From Welwitschia mirabilis (taxonomy: Eukaryota; Gnetophyta; Gnetopsida; Welwitschiales), in NCBI GenBank assembly GCA_051453625.1, contig JBOZIK010000001.1, positions 36,082,080-36,131,835 on the forward strand: 49,756 nt of DNA. Direction: 5' to 3'. Both the position numbers and the translations under genes were made by a program. Under the pieces are notes generated by a model that saw nothing but the letters and a program-made list of their open reading frames with translations, was not told the DNA's origin and did not search any database. Of the stretch, positions 23,381 to 33,740 are shown in pieces. The number at the start of each line of letters is the position of its first letter. Within the stretch, counting starts at the first letter, position 1.

Positions 23381-24541
23381 CATACACACATAGAGCTAGA
23401 TAGGTTAAAGTAGATCTTAAGGCTATAAAGTAGGAGACAGGTTCATTGGCACCACTGGAGGTTAAGTGGGCAAAGCCAATCCACCCTTCACCTTGTTACA
23501 TTAGGTCTCTCTTTATTTAGATAGTCATTATTCATGTAGAGAGACATTATGGAGATTTCATGAGCCATACAGAGCTGAACATGAATTAGAGGCTAACTGA
23601 TCTATAGCTTAGTGGATTTTAGAGGCATGGGGGAATATTATATATCAAAGATCAAGAAATTCTATGAACCTATCCATATAGAGTAATGCTTAGCTTGTCG
23701 ACATGATTATAGCTATCATTCAAGGACCCGAGGTCATGATTCTTTTGAATAGTATCAAGAGAATACTTATTCATTCAACTAGCAAGATAAAGGAGTGTCA
23801 TGCTTATAGTATGGCATTAGATATTCTAGTTGACTTGACTATGGATAGGCAAGGAGTTTTGGTCACTTAATTATCACCTACCTATTGGATTTTCATATAG
23901 GACTAATTCATAACATTATCCTATCATTCCATGATAGTCATGCAATGGTTGTACATCTCTAGATATTAGCAATATTTAGATAGGAGGAGCAGATAGAGTT
24001 ACTAACCTTTATTTGAAGGAGACTCAGGAGTATTATTGAGGCATAATAGCTTAAACTCTAGGATATCTATGCCTTATCTTAGCCATGTTTAGATGCTTCA
24101 GTATACCCAAGCCTATGGACAAGTAAAGACTTACACATATTCAAACTTCAATTCATTACTTATAAGATATGGGTATCCAGATACTAGACCTACAGTCAGC
24201 ATGATTTTAGAGTAGATTTAGACTCTCCTCGCAAAAACTACATAGACCATCAGAGAGATAGTAGACTAAGGCATCTCTATGCTTAAGCAGAGGATCTTTA
24301 TGGTTGAGAGAAGAGTACATTACACTAAGGAGCAGCTAGTTGATGTGCAATAGCATATCTTATGATCAAGCACAGTGTGATAGTAGACCTCCCAGAGATA
24401 GTTAGAGTGCAGGAAGATGAGATAGCATGCATGATTATAATACCACTTGACCATTGTTTCCCTATATATCCTGAGCATCCTCCTTCTTCTCCACCTATTT
24501 TTGAGCTTATGGCACATCAAAAATTTATTATGACTAAATAA
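23381..24541 (+). pseudogene. ORF3 (env-position accessory ORF) of element B
   Basis: The frame starts near R-P-Y-T-H-R-A-R (about 23379), continues with E-V-K-W-A-K-P-I-H-P-S-P and later Y-L-C-L-I-L-A-M-F-R-C-F-S-I-P-K-P-M, and ends H-P-P-S-S-P-P-I-F-E-L then TAA (24539-24541). Copy C shows the same blocks (for example I-P-E-P-M-D-E and H-I-Q-T-S), and copy A the same end. In copies B and C the last 100 or so residues have a Gln/Glu/Ile-rich helical look. An 'IIP ... N ... LSIP ... F' spacing resembles the accessory ORF of the copia element in this window (see findings). The function of such ORFs is unknown. Many TAA/TAG stops disable it. Confidence 0.6.
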
Positions 24542-25068
24542 GGAAGTGATTTATTTATATTGTATTATGTATCTTCCTCTCTAGAAATTGTATAAAACTC
24601 ATGATTTATATATAAACATATCATTTTAGAGTATCATCAAGGTGTACATCTTTATTGTTAAATATTATGCGTATTTTTACAAATCATTTTTAACACTTCA
24701 TAATGAGGATTATTTATGTTATACATAATTATTTTTCATTATTTATTATACATTTAAGTGGAGGACTATAAATATTGAATGCATTTTAATGTTTGTCATA
24801 GGCTTTTCTTTTCCAAGACTAATTTTTCAGCCTATCCTTGTCTCCACAATCTGGATGAATACTAAAATGATAATATGGCCAATTATATTACACAAGTGAA
24901 AGATTCAATTATTTATTTTTGATATTTTTGTTTTACATTCTAAGATTTCTAAAATTCTTTCTAGGTTTATCTCATAGTTCTCTAGTTGATTTATTATTAG
25001 ATAATTTGGCTTACAATCATGGTTGTTTGCTTGATTTTATTAAGAACTAATAAGGCTAATTGGGGTCA
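24542..25068 (+). other. 3' untranslated region and polypurine tract of element B
   Basis: The noncoding sequence aligns in reverse with copy C 44155-44699. Just before the LTR, AATTGGGGTCA (about 25058-25068) corresponds to AAGTGAGGGATTA in copy C and is the likely polypurine tract that primes plus-strand synthesis. Confidence 0.6.
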
Positions 25069-26418
25069 TACTATACTAGTAAATTGTATGTATTTTATAG
25101 GGTATTTTGAGTATTTTTATAGCACATTAGATAATTGTATGCTAAGTTCCAATCATAATGAAGAGTTAAGATAAATTTCATGTAAACATGCAATCTTCAT
25201 TACATTTGATAGCATTTGAAGCAATCTACAATACTTCCTATCTAAAGTAGCAATTTTGTAATCAAAGAGGCTAATCTAAAACAAGATATACTTTACGCAA
25301 TCCTATCATTTCCCTAGTCATCTAGACAATTGTATGGATGACATAACTACTTAAGCTGAGGAAGATGCTTACTGGATTAATCTTATAGCTAATGTTTAAC
25401 TTATATGATGTGGCATCATCCCCTGTGACATCCAGACAACCAGTAAGAAGATACCTAAAAATAATGCTTTATCAAACTTCATCAAACTCTAGCCATATGT
25501 CCTACACCATCTTGCACAACTTTTAGGATTGTTAGCATGTCTGTTACTATTTGCTAACTTTAGAGTCTATTTTGTAATAAATACCTCCTTCACCCTCAAC
25601 TCATTTTTGTCTTATTTGATATTAAAAATTCTCATAACAAGAGATCGAAAGGCAGGAAATCCATCATTTGTTTTTGTAGAGACATATCTCCCTTGGTATT
25701 GAGTTGTATATCCTTCATTGAGATGCTACTACTTTGTAATACAGATGTTTGGATTGACTTAATAAACTCTATTTTTCTTTTCATATCTTTTGTTATGTAT
25801 ATCTTCCTTACGGTTTATGTTTCTTATTATTCTTTGGTAGCTTCATCTGTGATATAGATTATGCGGGTAGCCTATATTAAGATTGACATTATTAGTTTAG
25901 ATACATTACATTTCATTTCCTAAATTAACTTTGCATTGTTTTCATATTCCTGTTTAACATATTTGATAGCTTAGGTTAGTCTTGATCTAGTGATGGCTTT
26001 CCTTAATTGATCTAGGTTATATAGGGTTGACCTCTATGATAATTTATTTTGATAATTAGATAGAAGTTTCATTTAAAATAGAACTTGCATCCTATTTACA
26101 TAGTGTATTTATTTACACTGTTATTATTCTACTATAAGGTTACATAAGTGTTTTGATTTGACATCAATTCTCTTTCTTCTTATCTATGCTTTCAATAGAA
26201 TTATGACATTTGGATTACTTCTATCTATATTAGTGTGTTATTTTATGCTATATATGTGTGNNNNNNNNNNNNNNNNNNNNNNNNNNNNNNNNNNNNNNNN
26301 NNNNNNNNNNNNNNNNNNNNNNNNNNNNNNNNNNNNNNNNNNNNNNNNNNNNNNNNNNNNNNNNNNNNNNNNNNNNNNNNNNNNNNNNNNNNATGTTTAC
26401 ACAAATATGCACTGTAAT
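25069..26418 (+). repeat. 3' LTR(iii) of element B, with 132-N gap
   Basis: Direct repeat of LTR(i) and LTR(ii). The start is eroded (CTATACTAGTAAATTGTATG corresponds to the GCACTGCCAACTTGCATG of copy C) and the end is ATGCACTGTAATCA near 26407-26420. A gap at 26261-26392 replaces a stretch that is only about 40 bp in copy C, so it is either oversized or hides an insertion. It carries two recurrent palindromes (25316-25330, then TGTATGGATGAC; and 25425-25440) at the same places as in LTR(i). Promoter elements cannot be assigned with confidence. Confidence 0.85.
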
Positions 26419-26589
26419 CAATTCCACTTAGTGTTAAACATTACAATGTCGGTTTCATGCATTTGGAGCCAATACTAAACTTATTTAATTTCTTGTTAAG
26501 CATAATAAGTCTCTATTGAGTAGAGTTTTACATCATGTCTTAAACCAAATTGTTTCATTTATAAAACTTAATCATCACCTCCTAATTCT
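26419..26589. other. Flank of element B, nothing recognised
   Basis: Sequence directly after the 3' LTR end; presumably the old insertion target. No conserved feature is visible. Confidence 0.4.
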
Positions 26590-27110
26590 TATAGGTAGTT
26601 TTTTCCAATATAAGACCAATAATTTGTAGTATAAAATAAGATTAAAAATAGTTAATTTTCCATGGTTCTATTTTTTTATCAATTTCTTCTTTAGGATCAT
26701 ATTCCAAGCTATAATGTCTAATATTAAAACTCTTTCACAATCCTTTAATACTAAATTAATGCAATATAACTTAGATGAAATGATAACTATAGTTTTATTA
26801 TTTGGGAGGATTCTCATGTTAATCACCTATATAGCTATTTAAAATTTTTTAAATAAGTTATCAATTTCAATTATTTTATTTTCTTTAATTTGTTTAGGAT
26901 TCTTTTATTTTCTTAGAGTAAACATGTACTTTAAATCCTCATGGATGTAAGGCTCGAACTTTTCATCTTCTTTGAGTTATATAAGAATTTTATTATATTC
27001 ATTGCAAAGGACATGGAATAATTCACTTTTTATCATGCATCTAGAAAAATATATCATATTTATATGCCATGATAATTTCATTCTTTTATGTTTATTGAAG
27101 ATAAGAAGTA
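26590..27110 (-). pseudogene. Unidentified coding remnant
   Basis: One minus-strand frame stays readable for about 170 codons with only about five stops, far fewer than expected in DNA this AT-rich. It reads, among others, S-E-L-F-H-V-L-C-N-E-Y-N-K-I-L-I, K-F-E-P-Y-I-H-E-D-L-K-Y-M-F, and C-E-R-V-L-I-L-D-I-I-A-W-N-M-I. The stops are TAA or TAG, compatible with former Gln or Trp codons. I do not recognise the family. It could be part of a retroelement gag, a DNA-transposon protein or a host gene fragment. Its neighbours are element B and unclassified DNA. Confidence 0.3.
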
Positions 27111-27655
27111 TGATCTTCATCAACCTCTAGATTTTCACACTTTTTATACTTATATAAATTAAATCTATTAATAAATTTAGTGAAATCCTAATTTAACATC
27201 AAGGTTGGTGTAAGATTCATATTGATAAATAAAAAGGATAGAACTAGCTACATTTAGATAATGACTTATTTCAATCATAGTCTTATCAACTTTTGTGATA
27301 AGAGTACAGTAGATGTAAATCTTTCTCTTTGATATTATGTACAATAAAGTAGAGACTTCATAATAATCATAAAAACATTAGAACAAATAAAAAATTAATC
27401 ATAAGAGAATATAAAATAATGTAACTTATAGTAATTCTTCCAAGAATCTAGACTATGAGGGTGCACTATGCTTTAAAGCTATTAGGGATTCACTTAAATC
27501 ATTCAAAATGTGAAGTGAAACTTATTTTGAATCTAATTTTTAATTTTGTAGAGTTTTAACATTGATTATAATGCACATGCATGCACTTAAAATGTGTCAT
27601 TTTATCTTTTACTTTTTAAAGCTTCTATGTTTTTCATCATTATGTTACATATGTT

Positions 27656-27677
27656 ATCAAATTTCATGAAATTTGAT
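27656..27677. repeat. Perfect 22-bp palindrome
   Basis: ATCAAATTTCA is followed directly by its exact reverse complement, TGAAATTTGAT. It could form a cruciform or an RNA hairpin with no loop, but AT-rich DNA produces such palindromes by chance more easily than balanced DNA. No function can be assigned. Confidence 0.9.
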
Positions 27678-28136
27678 TTTAGGATTGATTTGAGTTTAAA
27701 GACTTTTATTTAGAAATTAAAGAAAAGTATGTTTATGAGGTATATAGTTATATACGAATGTATCTCTTAAACAAGATAATAAAAGTCTTTGGATGTTTTT
27801 AGTTTCAACCCTAAACATCTTACTTGATAGTTTATAGCATAAAAACCATAAGAAAAATTTAAAGTCTCTTTGAATCCATAAGAATCTTCTTAATTATATT
27901 GAGATTTTATGATGGATGTTACTAGATTTTCCATGTGGTCATCAAGCTTATTTTATTCTTTATCTGTGCCATAAATTCTGTCAACTCTCTTTTTAGTTTT
28001 ATGATAATATTTTAAAAGTTAGAGCTTAAGCTTATTTTTGATTTTACTTTATTATAGGATTTACTAAAATGTTATATTCCTCAAAATCCTACATGGTCTC
28101 ATGGAAGTTATTTCATTGAGTGGGTGAATGCAACTA

Positions 28137-28158
28137 CCCGTTACCCCCACCCAAACCC
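28137..28158 (-). other. G-quadruplex motif on minus strand
   Basis: Four C runs on plus (CCC 28137-28139, CCCCC 28144-28148, CCC 28150-28152, CCC 28156-28158) are separated by loops of 4, 1 and 3 bases, fulfilling the usual G3+N1-7 rule on the complementary strand. It is exceptional in this low-GC window and lies in a CAC-rich stretch to about 28200. Confidence 0.8.
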
Positions 28159-28880
28159 ACCACAATCCTACCACCAACTACAACTACTTACATAACTAGG
28201 TACCCCCTATTGTCTTTAGATTATGAATGCTACCTTTTAATTAATTATATTACTATGATATTTTATCTCATATTTCTCAATGGTAATTCCTACTTATTGA
28301 TAATAATTTAGCATCATGCACTCTTCTTTCTTCTTTTGATAGTTGATTCCATAAGTGTTTTTATCAATTACATCCATTAAAATCACATTTCTTTTGTATC
28401 ATATCAATTTCATTTCATGATTTGCTATTTTAACTTTCTTTTACCACTATTATTTTATTTATTTAGCTATGGTTATAAATCTATCTTTCTACTCCCTAAT
28501 ACTCTATTAACATATTTCATTTGATATGATGGGATGGTCTCAGAGTAAATGACTTTCTTGATTAATTATAGTTAAATAGACAAATGTAAAAGAAAAAATG
28601 TTTTAAGGTCATATATTGAAAATTAAAAATTAATGAATAACTAATATTTGATAAATAATATATGAATAGAATGCAATGGTATGATATTGAAATAAGTATC
28701 ATGGAAATTTGTATCTCTTGATAATATTAACGCCTTAGTTTCTATATTATTGATTACATTAATTACTTATTACATGATCATTTTTTATAACACTTATTTC
28801 CAGAAAAATCCTATCAAGATATTTTAAAATTTTAACTAATGAAATAAAGAAGTAAAGACATATTCATAAAAGTTTACAAA

Positions 28881-29120
28881 TACTTCTTTAAGGGCTAGCC
28901 TCAAGCACTTTAACGAAGAGGATATCATAAGATTTCTTGATGATCTTACGTATAATATTCAACAAGAATTACTTTTATTATTTTTTAATGTTTTTGATAA
29001 AGCATATCAACTGATGGACATTAGATCTTATTTAATCTTATGGATAGAAAACCATATATTTTTTTTGGTTGATAATAGAATGGTCAGTTCTAGTTTATAA
29101 CTTAAAATAGACACAAATTA
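28881..29120 (+). pseudogene. Scrap of Ty3/gypsy-like gag
   Basis: The frame around 28898-29040 reads F-N-E-E-D-I-I-R-F-L-D-D-L, then I-Q-Q-E-L-L-L-L-F-F, F-D-K-A-Y-Q-L-M. A pattern of R-F-L-x-x-L, a short helix ending in a Leu-rich segment and then a 'K-A-Y-Q' helix is typical of the C-terminal half of gypsy capsid proteins. What follows is Lys/Glu-rich with stops up to about 29600, where a nucleocapsid would be expected, but I see no intact Cys/His knuckle. It may belong with the short putative LTR at 29808, since chromoviruses also use a tRNA-Met primer. Confidence 0.4.
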
Positions 29121-29807
29121 TTAGATAGAATACAATTATGTTATTATTTTCCTTTTATCATTAGGTTAATATCATTCTTCTATCTTTAAAAAAATATTAG
29201 AAAATTCTCTACATAGCTACCTATAACTTAAATGCTCATTTTAAAAGTAATGAAAGTTAAAGAAAAGATTGAGAGGTAAAGAAATATGTTTCCAAGAGGA
29301 ATAATTAAACATAATGTTAAATAACGAGATTAATAAAGGAATATAAAAACTTTACACAATGAAAGTAAGTATGAAGAGCACACTCGAAGCTTTAGAAATA
29401 AAGAAAACTTTAAAGGAGGAAGAAATGAATGAATAAATAAAGGGTTCACATGCTTTGAACGTGAAGGAATGGAATATAAATTTAGTAAATTTTCCATAAA
29501 GGCTTAAAAAATCATAGATGTTAAATAAGAAGTGACATTGAGGATACAAAAAAAATGAAGTACAATAGAATGAGTTAACAACTTAAACATGTAATTATTA
29601 TGAAGATCATGATCTCTTAATCCTTCTGAAGGCAAAGAACATCTCATGTCTATGTTTAATATTTATTTGTTAAGATTGATAAATGTAATTTCTTAGTTCA
29701 AGGGATATAACCCATGAAAAATAAATTATAATAAATAAGAAAGATTGTCTTTGTATGAAACAACACAACAACTATTTAACTTTATTAAAAACATAGTAAA
29801 GGAGGGA
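29121..29807. other. Lys/Glu-rich broken frames, nothing recognised
   Basis: The stretch may continue the gag scrap upstream, but stops are dense. AAAGGAGGGA at 29798-29807 would make a plausible polypurine tract directly before the putative LTR. Confidence 0.35.
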
Positions 29808-30099
29808 TGTAGAACATGCATGAGTTTTTCATTGGTATATTAGTCCTTAATGAATTGGCCTGGCCTCCTAATGGATTCATAAACTAGACCTTAAAAGTAG
29901 TATGACCTGGTTGATTTAACCTTCAAATCATAGTGTTTAACATGGGAAAGTTTCATATTTTTGAATCATTAATAAAGCATAATTATTATTTCTTTATTTT
30001 CATATTCTTTATTATAAGTTCCTTTGAAATATTGTAGTCCTTAACTATTTTAGTTCTCAAGCAATAAAATTTCTTTAAAAATAATTATGTATCATTACA
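29808..30099 (+). repeat. Putative short LTR (292 bp)
   Basis: Bounded by TG (TGTAGAACATGC) and CA (CATTACA), with a purine run just upstream and a tRNA-Met type primer site two bases downstream. These four coincidences suggest the LTR of a small element. No second copy is present in the window, so the ends are not proven. The copia composite is inserted only 43 bp downstream of this LTR. Confidence 0.4.
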
Positions 30100-30101
30100 A
30101 T

Positions 30102-30114
30102 TGGTATCAAAGCC
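30102..30114 (+). other. tRNA-iMet type primer-binding site
   Basis: TGGTATCAAAGCC differs by one base from the common plant retrotransposon primer site TGGTATCAGAGCC. It follows the putative short LTR. The interior that should follow is broken 28 bases later by the copia LTR L1. Confidence 0.65.
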
Positions 30115-30137
30115 ATATGTAGAATAGTAAATAGCTA

Positions 30138-30142
30138 CCTTT
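30138..30142 (+). repeat. Target-site duplication CCTTT, left
   Basis: The five bases before the first base of LTR L1. The same five bases, CCTTT, follow the last base of LTR L3 at 42519-42523. A 5-bp duplication is the rule for Ty1/copia insertions. Confidence 0.75.
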
Positions 30143-31286
30143 TGTAACTAGAAGGTTTCAATGATGCCAAAAGTTATAAGAATTAAGTGAAAATATGGTA
30201 ATCACTCATCACAGTTGCATTAAGAAGCTAACTTTTGCATGTGGATGTCTCCACTCAAAATAGCGTAGACGTTCCCTCTTCTTACGAGAAAAATGTATCT
30301 ATGATAGGTCTCAGGGCCAGACATCCCTACTCAAATAGGGCTAACATCCCTTCTCCTTATGAAAAACATAATTGTCAATTCTCAAGTGTGGATTTCCCCA
30401 TTCCACATAGCCCAAACACTCCCCCTCTATTTAGTATTTCCTCAATTTGCACCTATGGCAGATGCAGACATCTGCTCCTGTCTAAAGAAAATGTCCCTAC
30501 ACTTTTAGTAGTGTGGACATCCACACTACTTTTAAGGTAGACATCTGCCCCTTTAGGAGTGAGGACATCCTTAGTTTTTAAGGTGAACATCCTCTTTTTA
30601 AACTGTTAGAAAAACGGTCGGCTACAGGCAAATGCACGATGATTTTCAATGGCTATTCTCTTCTAGCATGTCTTTTAATCATGTTGGAAACATAAATTTA
30701 TTTAAAACATCAAATTATCATGTCTTGAAATCATCATTTAGGGTTTTCCTTTAATATCTATTTTTTCCTTCTCTTTAAAAGGGTTAAAATATGCTTTGTT
30801 ATTAAACATATATACAATTCTGTGAAGTGAACTCAAACTAATCTTTGGTGATCTATCTATAACTTGTTATCCTACTTTATGTGATTATTCTATTTAGATC
30901 ATACGTTGTTTCATCCATGCTTGAGGCATAATTTTATTTCCTCTCTTTTTCTTGTGATTGAGTTTAAGCTTTGAAAGACTCTAAGTATGAAAGATTGATG
31001 ATAAGCCTAGAAAATCATCATTAAATAAGGGATTAATGATTAGCTAGAAAAGCATTAGTTCAAGAATAATAAGAAAACCAAGATAGATGACATATTTGTC
31101 TTTCCTTGAAAAGTGGAGGAGGCACATTACCAAACCACTATAAATCTTGTGGGTTAATTATTTTTTTGTTTTGTAATTTTTCTCAGATATATTTTTTGTT
31201 TGGAAAGCTAACTAATTTCATTAAAGAATAGGTTTTTATATTTAATATTTATTATTTTTCCTATTCATACCTCTCTAATAATTTCA
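30143..31286 (+). repeat. Copia LTR L1 (5', 1144 bp)
   Basis: Starts TGTAACTAGAAGGTTTC and ends TAATAATTTCA. Its three-way alignment with L2 and L3 is clear throughout (for example AAGAAGCTA.CTTTTGCATGTGGATGTC). The first 450 bp hold three roughly 71-76-bp imperfect tandem units, starting at about 30244, 30320 and 30391, and about a dozen variants of a G-A-C-R-T-C-C word. A candidate TATA box is the ATATATACAA at about 30808-30817, present as CATATATACAA or CACATATACGA in the other LTRs. Confidence 0.88.
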
Positions 31287-31288
31287 AT

Positions 31289-31300
31289 TGCTATCAGAGC
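31289..31300 (+). other. Copia primer-binding site (tRNA-iMet)
   Basis: TGCTATCAGAGC lies two bases after the L1 end and differs at one base from the canonical TGGTATCAGAGC used by plant copia elements. Confidence 0.85.
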
Positions 31301-31341
31301 AAGGTTACTCTTAATAAAGCTTTACTACTCTGAGTGATCTA

Positions 31342-32430
31342 ATGAGGTTTATCACTTATGAAGGCAATTCTATCTTAAAGTCATCTTATTTTAATGGATT
31401 AAACTATCCCTTTTGGAAAACCAAAATGATAATATTTTTGAAATCTCTTGATTTAAATATCTAGAATACTATTGTATGTAGTTATTCTAAACCTTTCTTT
31501 AGCAGGTTCAATTGATGAACAGAAAGAGGAAGCTAATCTCAATGTAAAAGCTATGAATGCTTTAATTTATGCCCCTAGTCTAGAGGAGTATAGCTAAGTA
31601 GTTTAGTGTTCCTCTATAAAGGAAATCTAAGATACCCTCAATATCACTCATGAAGGTAGACTATTGTGAAAAATTCTAAGTTATAATTATTAACAATTCA
31701 ATTTAAAAATATTAGAATGAAGGAACAAGAATCTATCACTAAATATACCACCAAGGTCATGGACATTGTAAACACAATGTGAGATCTTAGAAAAATATTC
31801 CTGAGTAAAGAGTTGTAATGAAAATCTTAAGAATCTTACCCAAGTGTTTCAGATCTAAGATTACTGTAACTAAAAAGAGCAAAAATCTAAATACCATGAG
31901 TCTAGAGGAGCTTAAGGAATCATTGATTGCATATCAAGCTCTCATTATGGATGATGAGGGATCCAAGAGAAAAAATATTACCTTGAAATGTTCAAGTCAA
32001 TGAAAAGAATATTTTAGCAATGAAGAAGATAATAAGGACTTAGCCCTTTTATCTAGAAATTTGAGAAGATTATTAAGAAAATAAAAAGATGTAAATGAGA
32101 ATCAAATAAAGAATAAAAATTTCTTCAAGAAATTTGGTAGAAATAAGAAATCCCTATAATGCTTTGAGTGCAATATCTTTAGACACACAACGGTTGAATG
32201 TGCCAATACAAAAAAAGCTAAAAGAAAAGGAAAGAAGGCTCTAAAAGTCACTTGGGATGATAAGGAAGAATCTAACTCAGAGGTATTTCAAGATGAAGAA
32301 GAGAAGTATAGATTTCTAGTCCTCACCAAGGGATATGACTTCATATCAACTATCAAGGATTAGCATGCAATCTCTAATGATAATGAGGTAGTTACTAAAA
32401 ATTTTAAAAATATTGAAGAAGCTTATAAAT
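31342..32430 (+). pseudogene. Copia gag (SIRE-like)
   Basis: ATG at 31342 opens a clean segment with S-Y-F-N-G-L-N-Y-P-F-W-K-T-K-M, the copia gag N-terminal signature, ended by TAG at about position 40. The frame resumes with T-H-E-G, E-S-I-T-K-Y-T-T-K-V-M-D-I-V-N, then 31818-32003 (I-L-R-I-L-P-K-C-F-R-S-K-I-T and S-L-E-E-L-K-E-S-L). A zinc knuckle, C-F-E-C-x4-H-x4-C (32160-32201), is complete in its Cys and His residues, with the usual Gly replaced by Arg. After it comes the acidic W-D-D-K-E-E-S-N-S-E stretch. It would form the particle and bind RNA. Stops and frameshifts disable it. Confidence 0.85.
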
Positions 32431-32649
32431 AATTATATTCTTATTGTGAAGTTGTAGCTTGTAGAAATAGAGATTTAAGATCTAAATTATTGTCTTTATA
32501 AACTAAACTTGACTTAACTAACAAAGATCTGGATAAGGCTATTAAAAGTCTTGTAGGTGTTTTACTATTAACAAGGGATTTAGAGGTTGTAAAGAAACTC
32601 AATTCTACTACCTCATACCACTCTAATAAGGTAAATTATGATCACAAGA

Positions 32650-33200
32650 GGTATGCTTTTAAGTCTAATAATTAAAAATTTTTTAATATCTAATTTTTAT
32701 ATTGTGGAGGATTAGGACATGTTAGATTTTCTTGTCACATCAAAAAGGGAAATTTTTTATATTATAAAAGTGGCAGGTACTTATGAAGATCAAAAGCAAT
32801 GAATAATTAGCCTCTCATCAAATAAAGATGGGTTAGAAAGAACTTAGTTAAAGGGATGTTCATTTAAACTACTCTTAAAGTAAAGGAGCATCCTAGATGG
32901 TTTCTGAATAGTGGTTGTTCAAGACACATGATAGGTAATAAAAGAAGGCTTCATACACTTGTCAACTATGATGGAGAAAAGGTTTTCTTTAGTAATAATC
33001 AAAAAAGCAACCATCAAGGGAAAAGATATGGCTTGTGAATATGATCTTCTAAAAATTAATGATGTTTTATATGTAGAGGGTTTTAAGCATAATATTTTAA
33101 GTATTATTCAAATGTGTGATAAAGGGAATATAGTTTTTTTGTGATAAACATAAGTGCATGGAAAAGAGTATTTCTAGTAATAATAAACTTTTAGTTGCTT
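32650..33200 (+). pseudogene. Copia protease with active-site Asn
   Basis: A second knuckle-like segment, Y-C-G-G-L-G-H-V-R-F-S-C-H (about 32700-32740, first Cys lost), precedes W-F-L-N-S-G-C-S-R-H-M (32898 on). That motif is the copia protease active site, but Asp of D-S-G is Asn (codon 32907-32909, GAT-type to AAT). The frame then shifts to the open segment 32959-33144, whose V-L-Y-V-E-G-F-K-H-N-I-L-S-I is the typical C-terminal block of copia proteases. It lies between gag and integrase as expected. Confidence 0.85.
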
Positions 33201-33249
33201 CTCATCAAGAAAACTTGTATCCTATACGAGAAAAATCTAATGATGAAGA

Positions 33250-33740
33250 GCTGTGTAGTTTCACTGAAGATATTTAAGAACATATCTAGCATAAAGAATG
33301 GATCATTCAAATGTTGCAATCTTGAGAATCATTTCTTAATAAGAGTTGGTTAGAGGCTTTCCCAAATTAGCTTTTTCAATTCTGACTTATGTGAATATTG
33401 TTAAGTAGGAAAAATCATAAAATCTTCTTTTAAACCTAAGCCTGAGATATCTTCTAAAGAACCTCTAAATATGTTACACTTAGATTTAGTAAGACCTATA
33501 AAAGTTTGAAGTCTAAGTGGCAAGAGATATTCTATGGTGGTGGTTGATGATTTTACATATTATAACTAGGTTAAATTTTTACATTTTAAATCTAATTCTT
33601 TTGATAATTTTTGTTATCTGTGCAAAAAATTCTGAATGAAAAGGGCTTTACCATTAAGAAAATCAGGTATAATCATGGAATTCTTAGGGCTATAAATGAA
33701 AACTAACACTTAACTTTTCTAACATTATATAAAGGGAATT
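33250..33740 (+). pseudogene. Copia integrase, truncated
   Basis: After a decayed zinc region comes P-L-N-M-L-H-L-D-L-V-R-P (about 33460-33495, first catalytic Asp kept), then S-G-K-R-Y-S-M-V-V-V-D-D-F-T-Y. The second catalytic position reads Y-N-H-G (Asn codon 33671-33673), again Asp to Asn by a G-to-A change. The third catalytic Glu and the C-terminal half are absent: within about 200 bp the sequence changes to the end of reverse transcriptase. The deletion therefore removed the rest of integrase and most of RT. Confidence 0.82.

Larger units (their letters stand above)
13546..26418 (+). mobile_element. Element B: Athila-like Ty3/gypsy retrotransposon
   Basis: A nearly full-length element. 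Order: 5' LTR(ii), missing its first half in the gap; tRNA-Asp primer site; leader; gag; protease; RT; RNase H; integrase; spacer; ORF3; polypurine tract; 3' LTR(iii). The order PR-RT-RH-IN is Ty3/gypsy. The primer site, the F-M-D-D-F RT motif and the extra 3' ORF point to the Athila/Tat branch. All coding parts carry stops or frameshifts. The LTRs differ at many sites, mostly transitions, so the insertion is old. A target-site duplication cannot be tested because the 5' end is in a gap. Confidence 0.88.
27111..28880. other. AT-rich DNA without recognised gene
   Basis: Holds a perfect 22-bp palindrome (27656-27677) and a C-rich cluster that forms a G-quadruplex motif on minus (28137-28158). 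No conserved reading frame or repeat shared with the rest of the window was seen. Confidence 0.45.
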
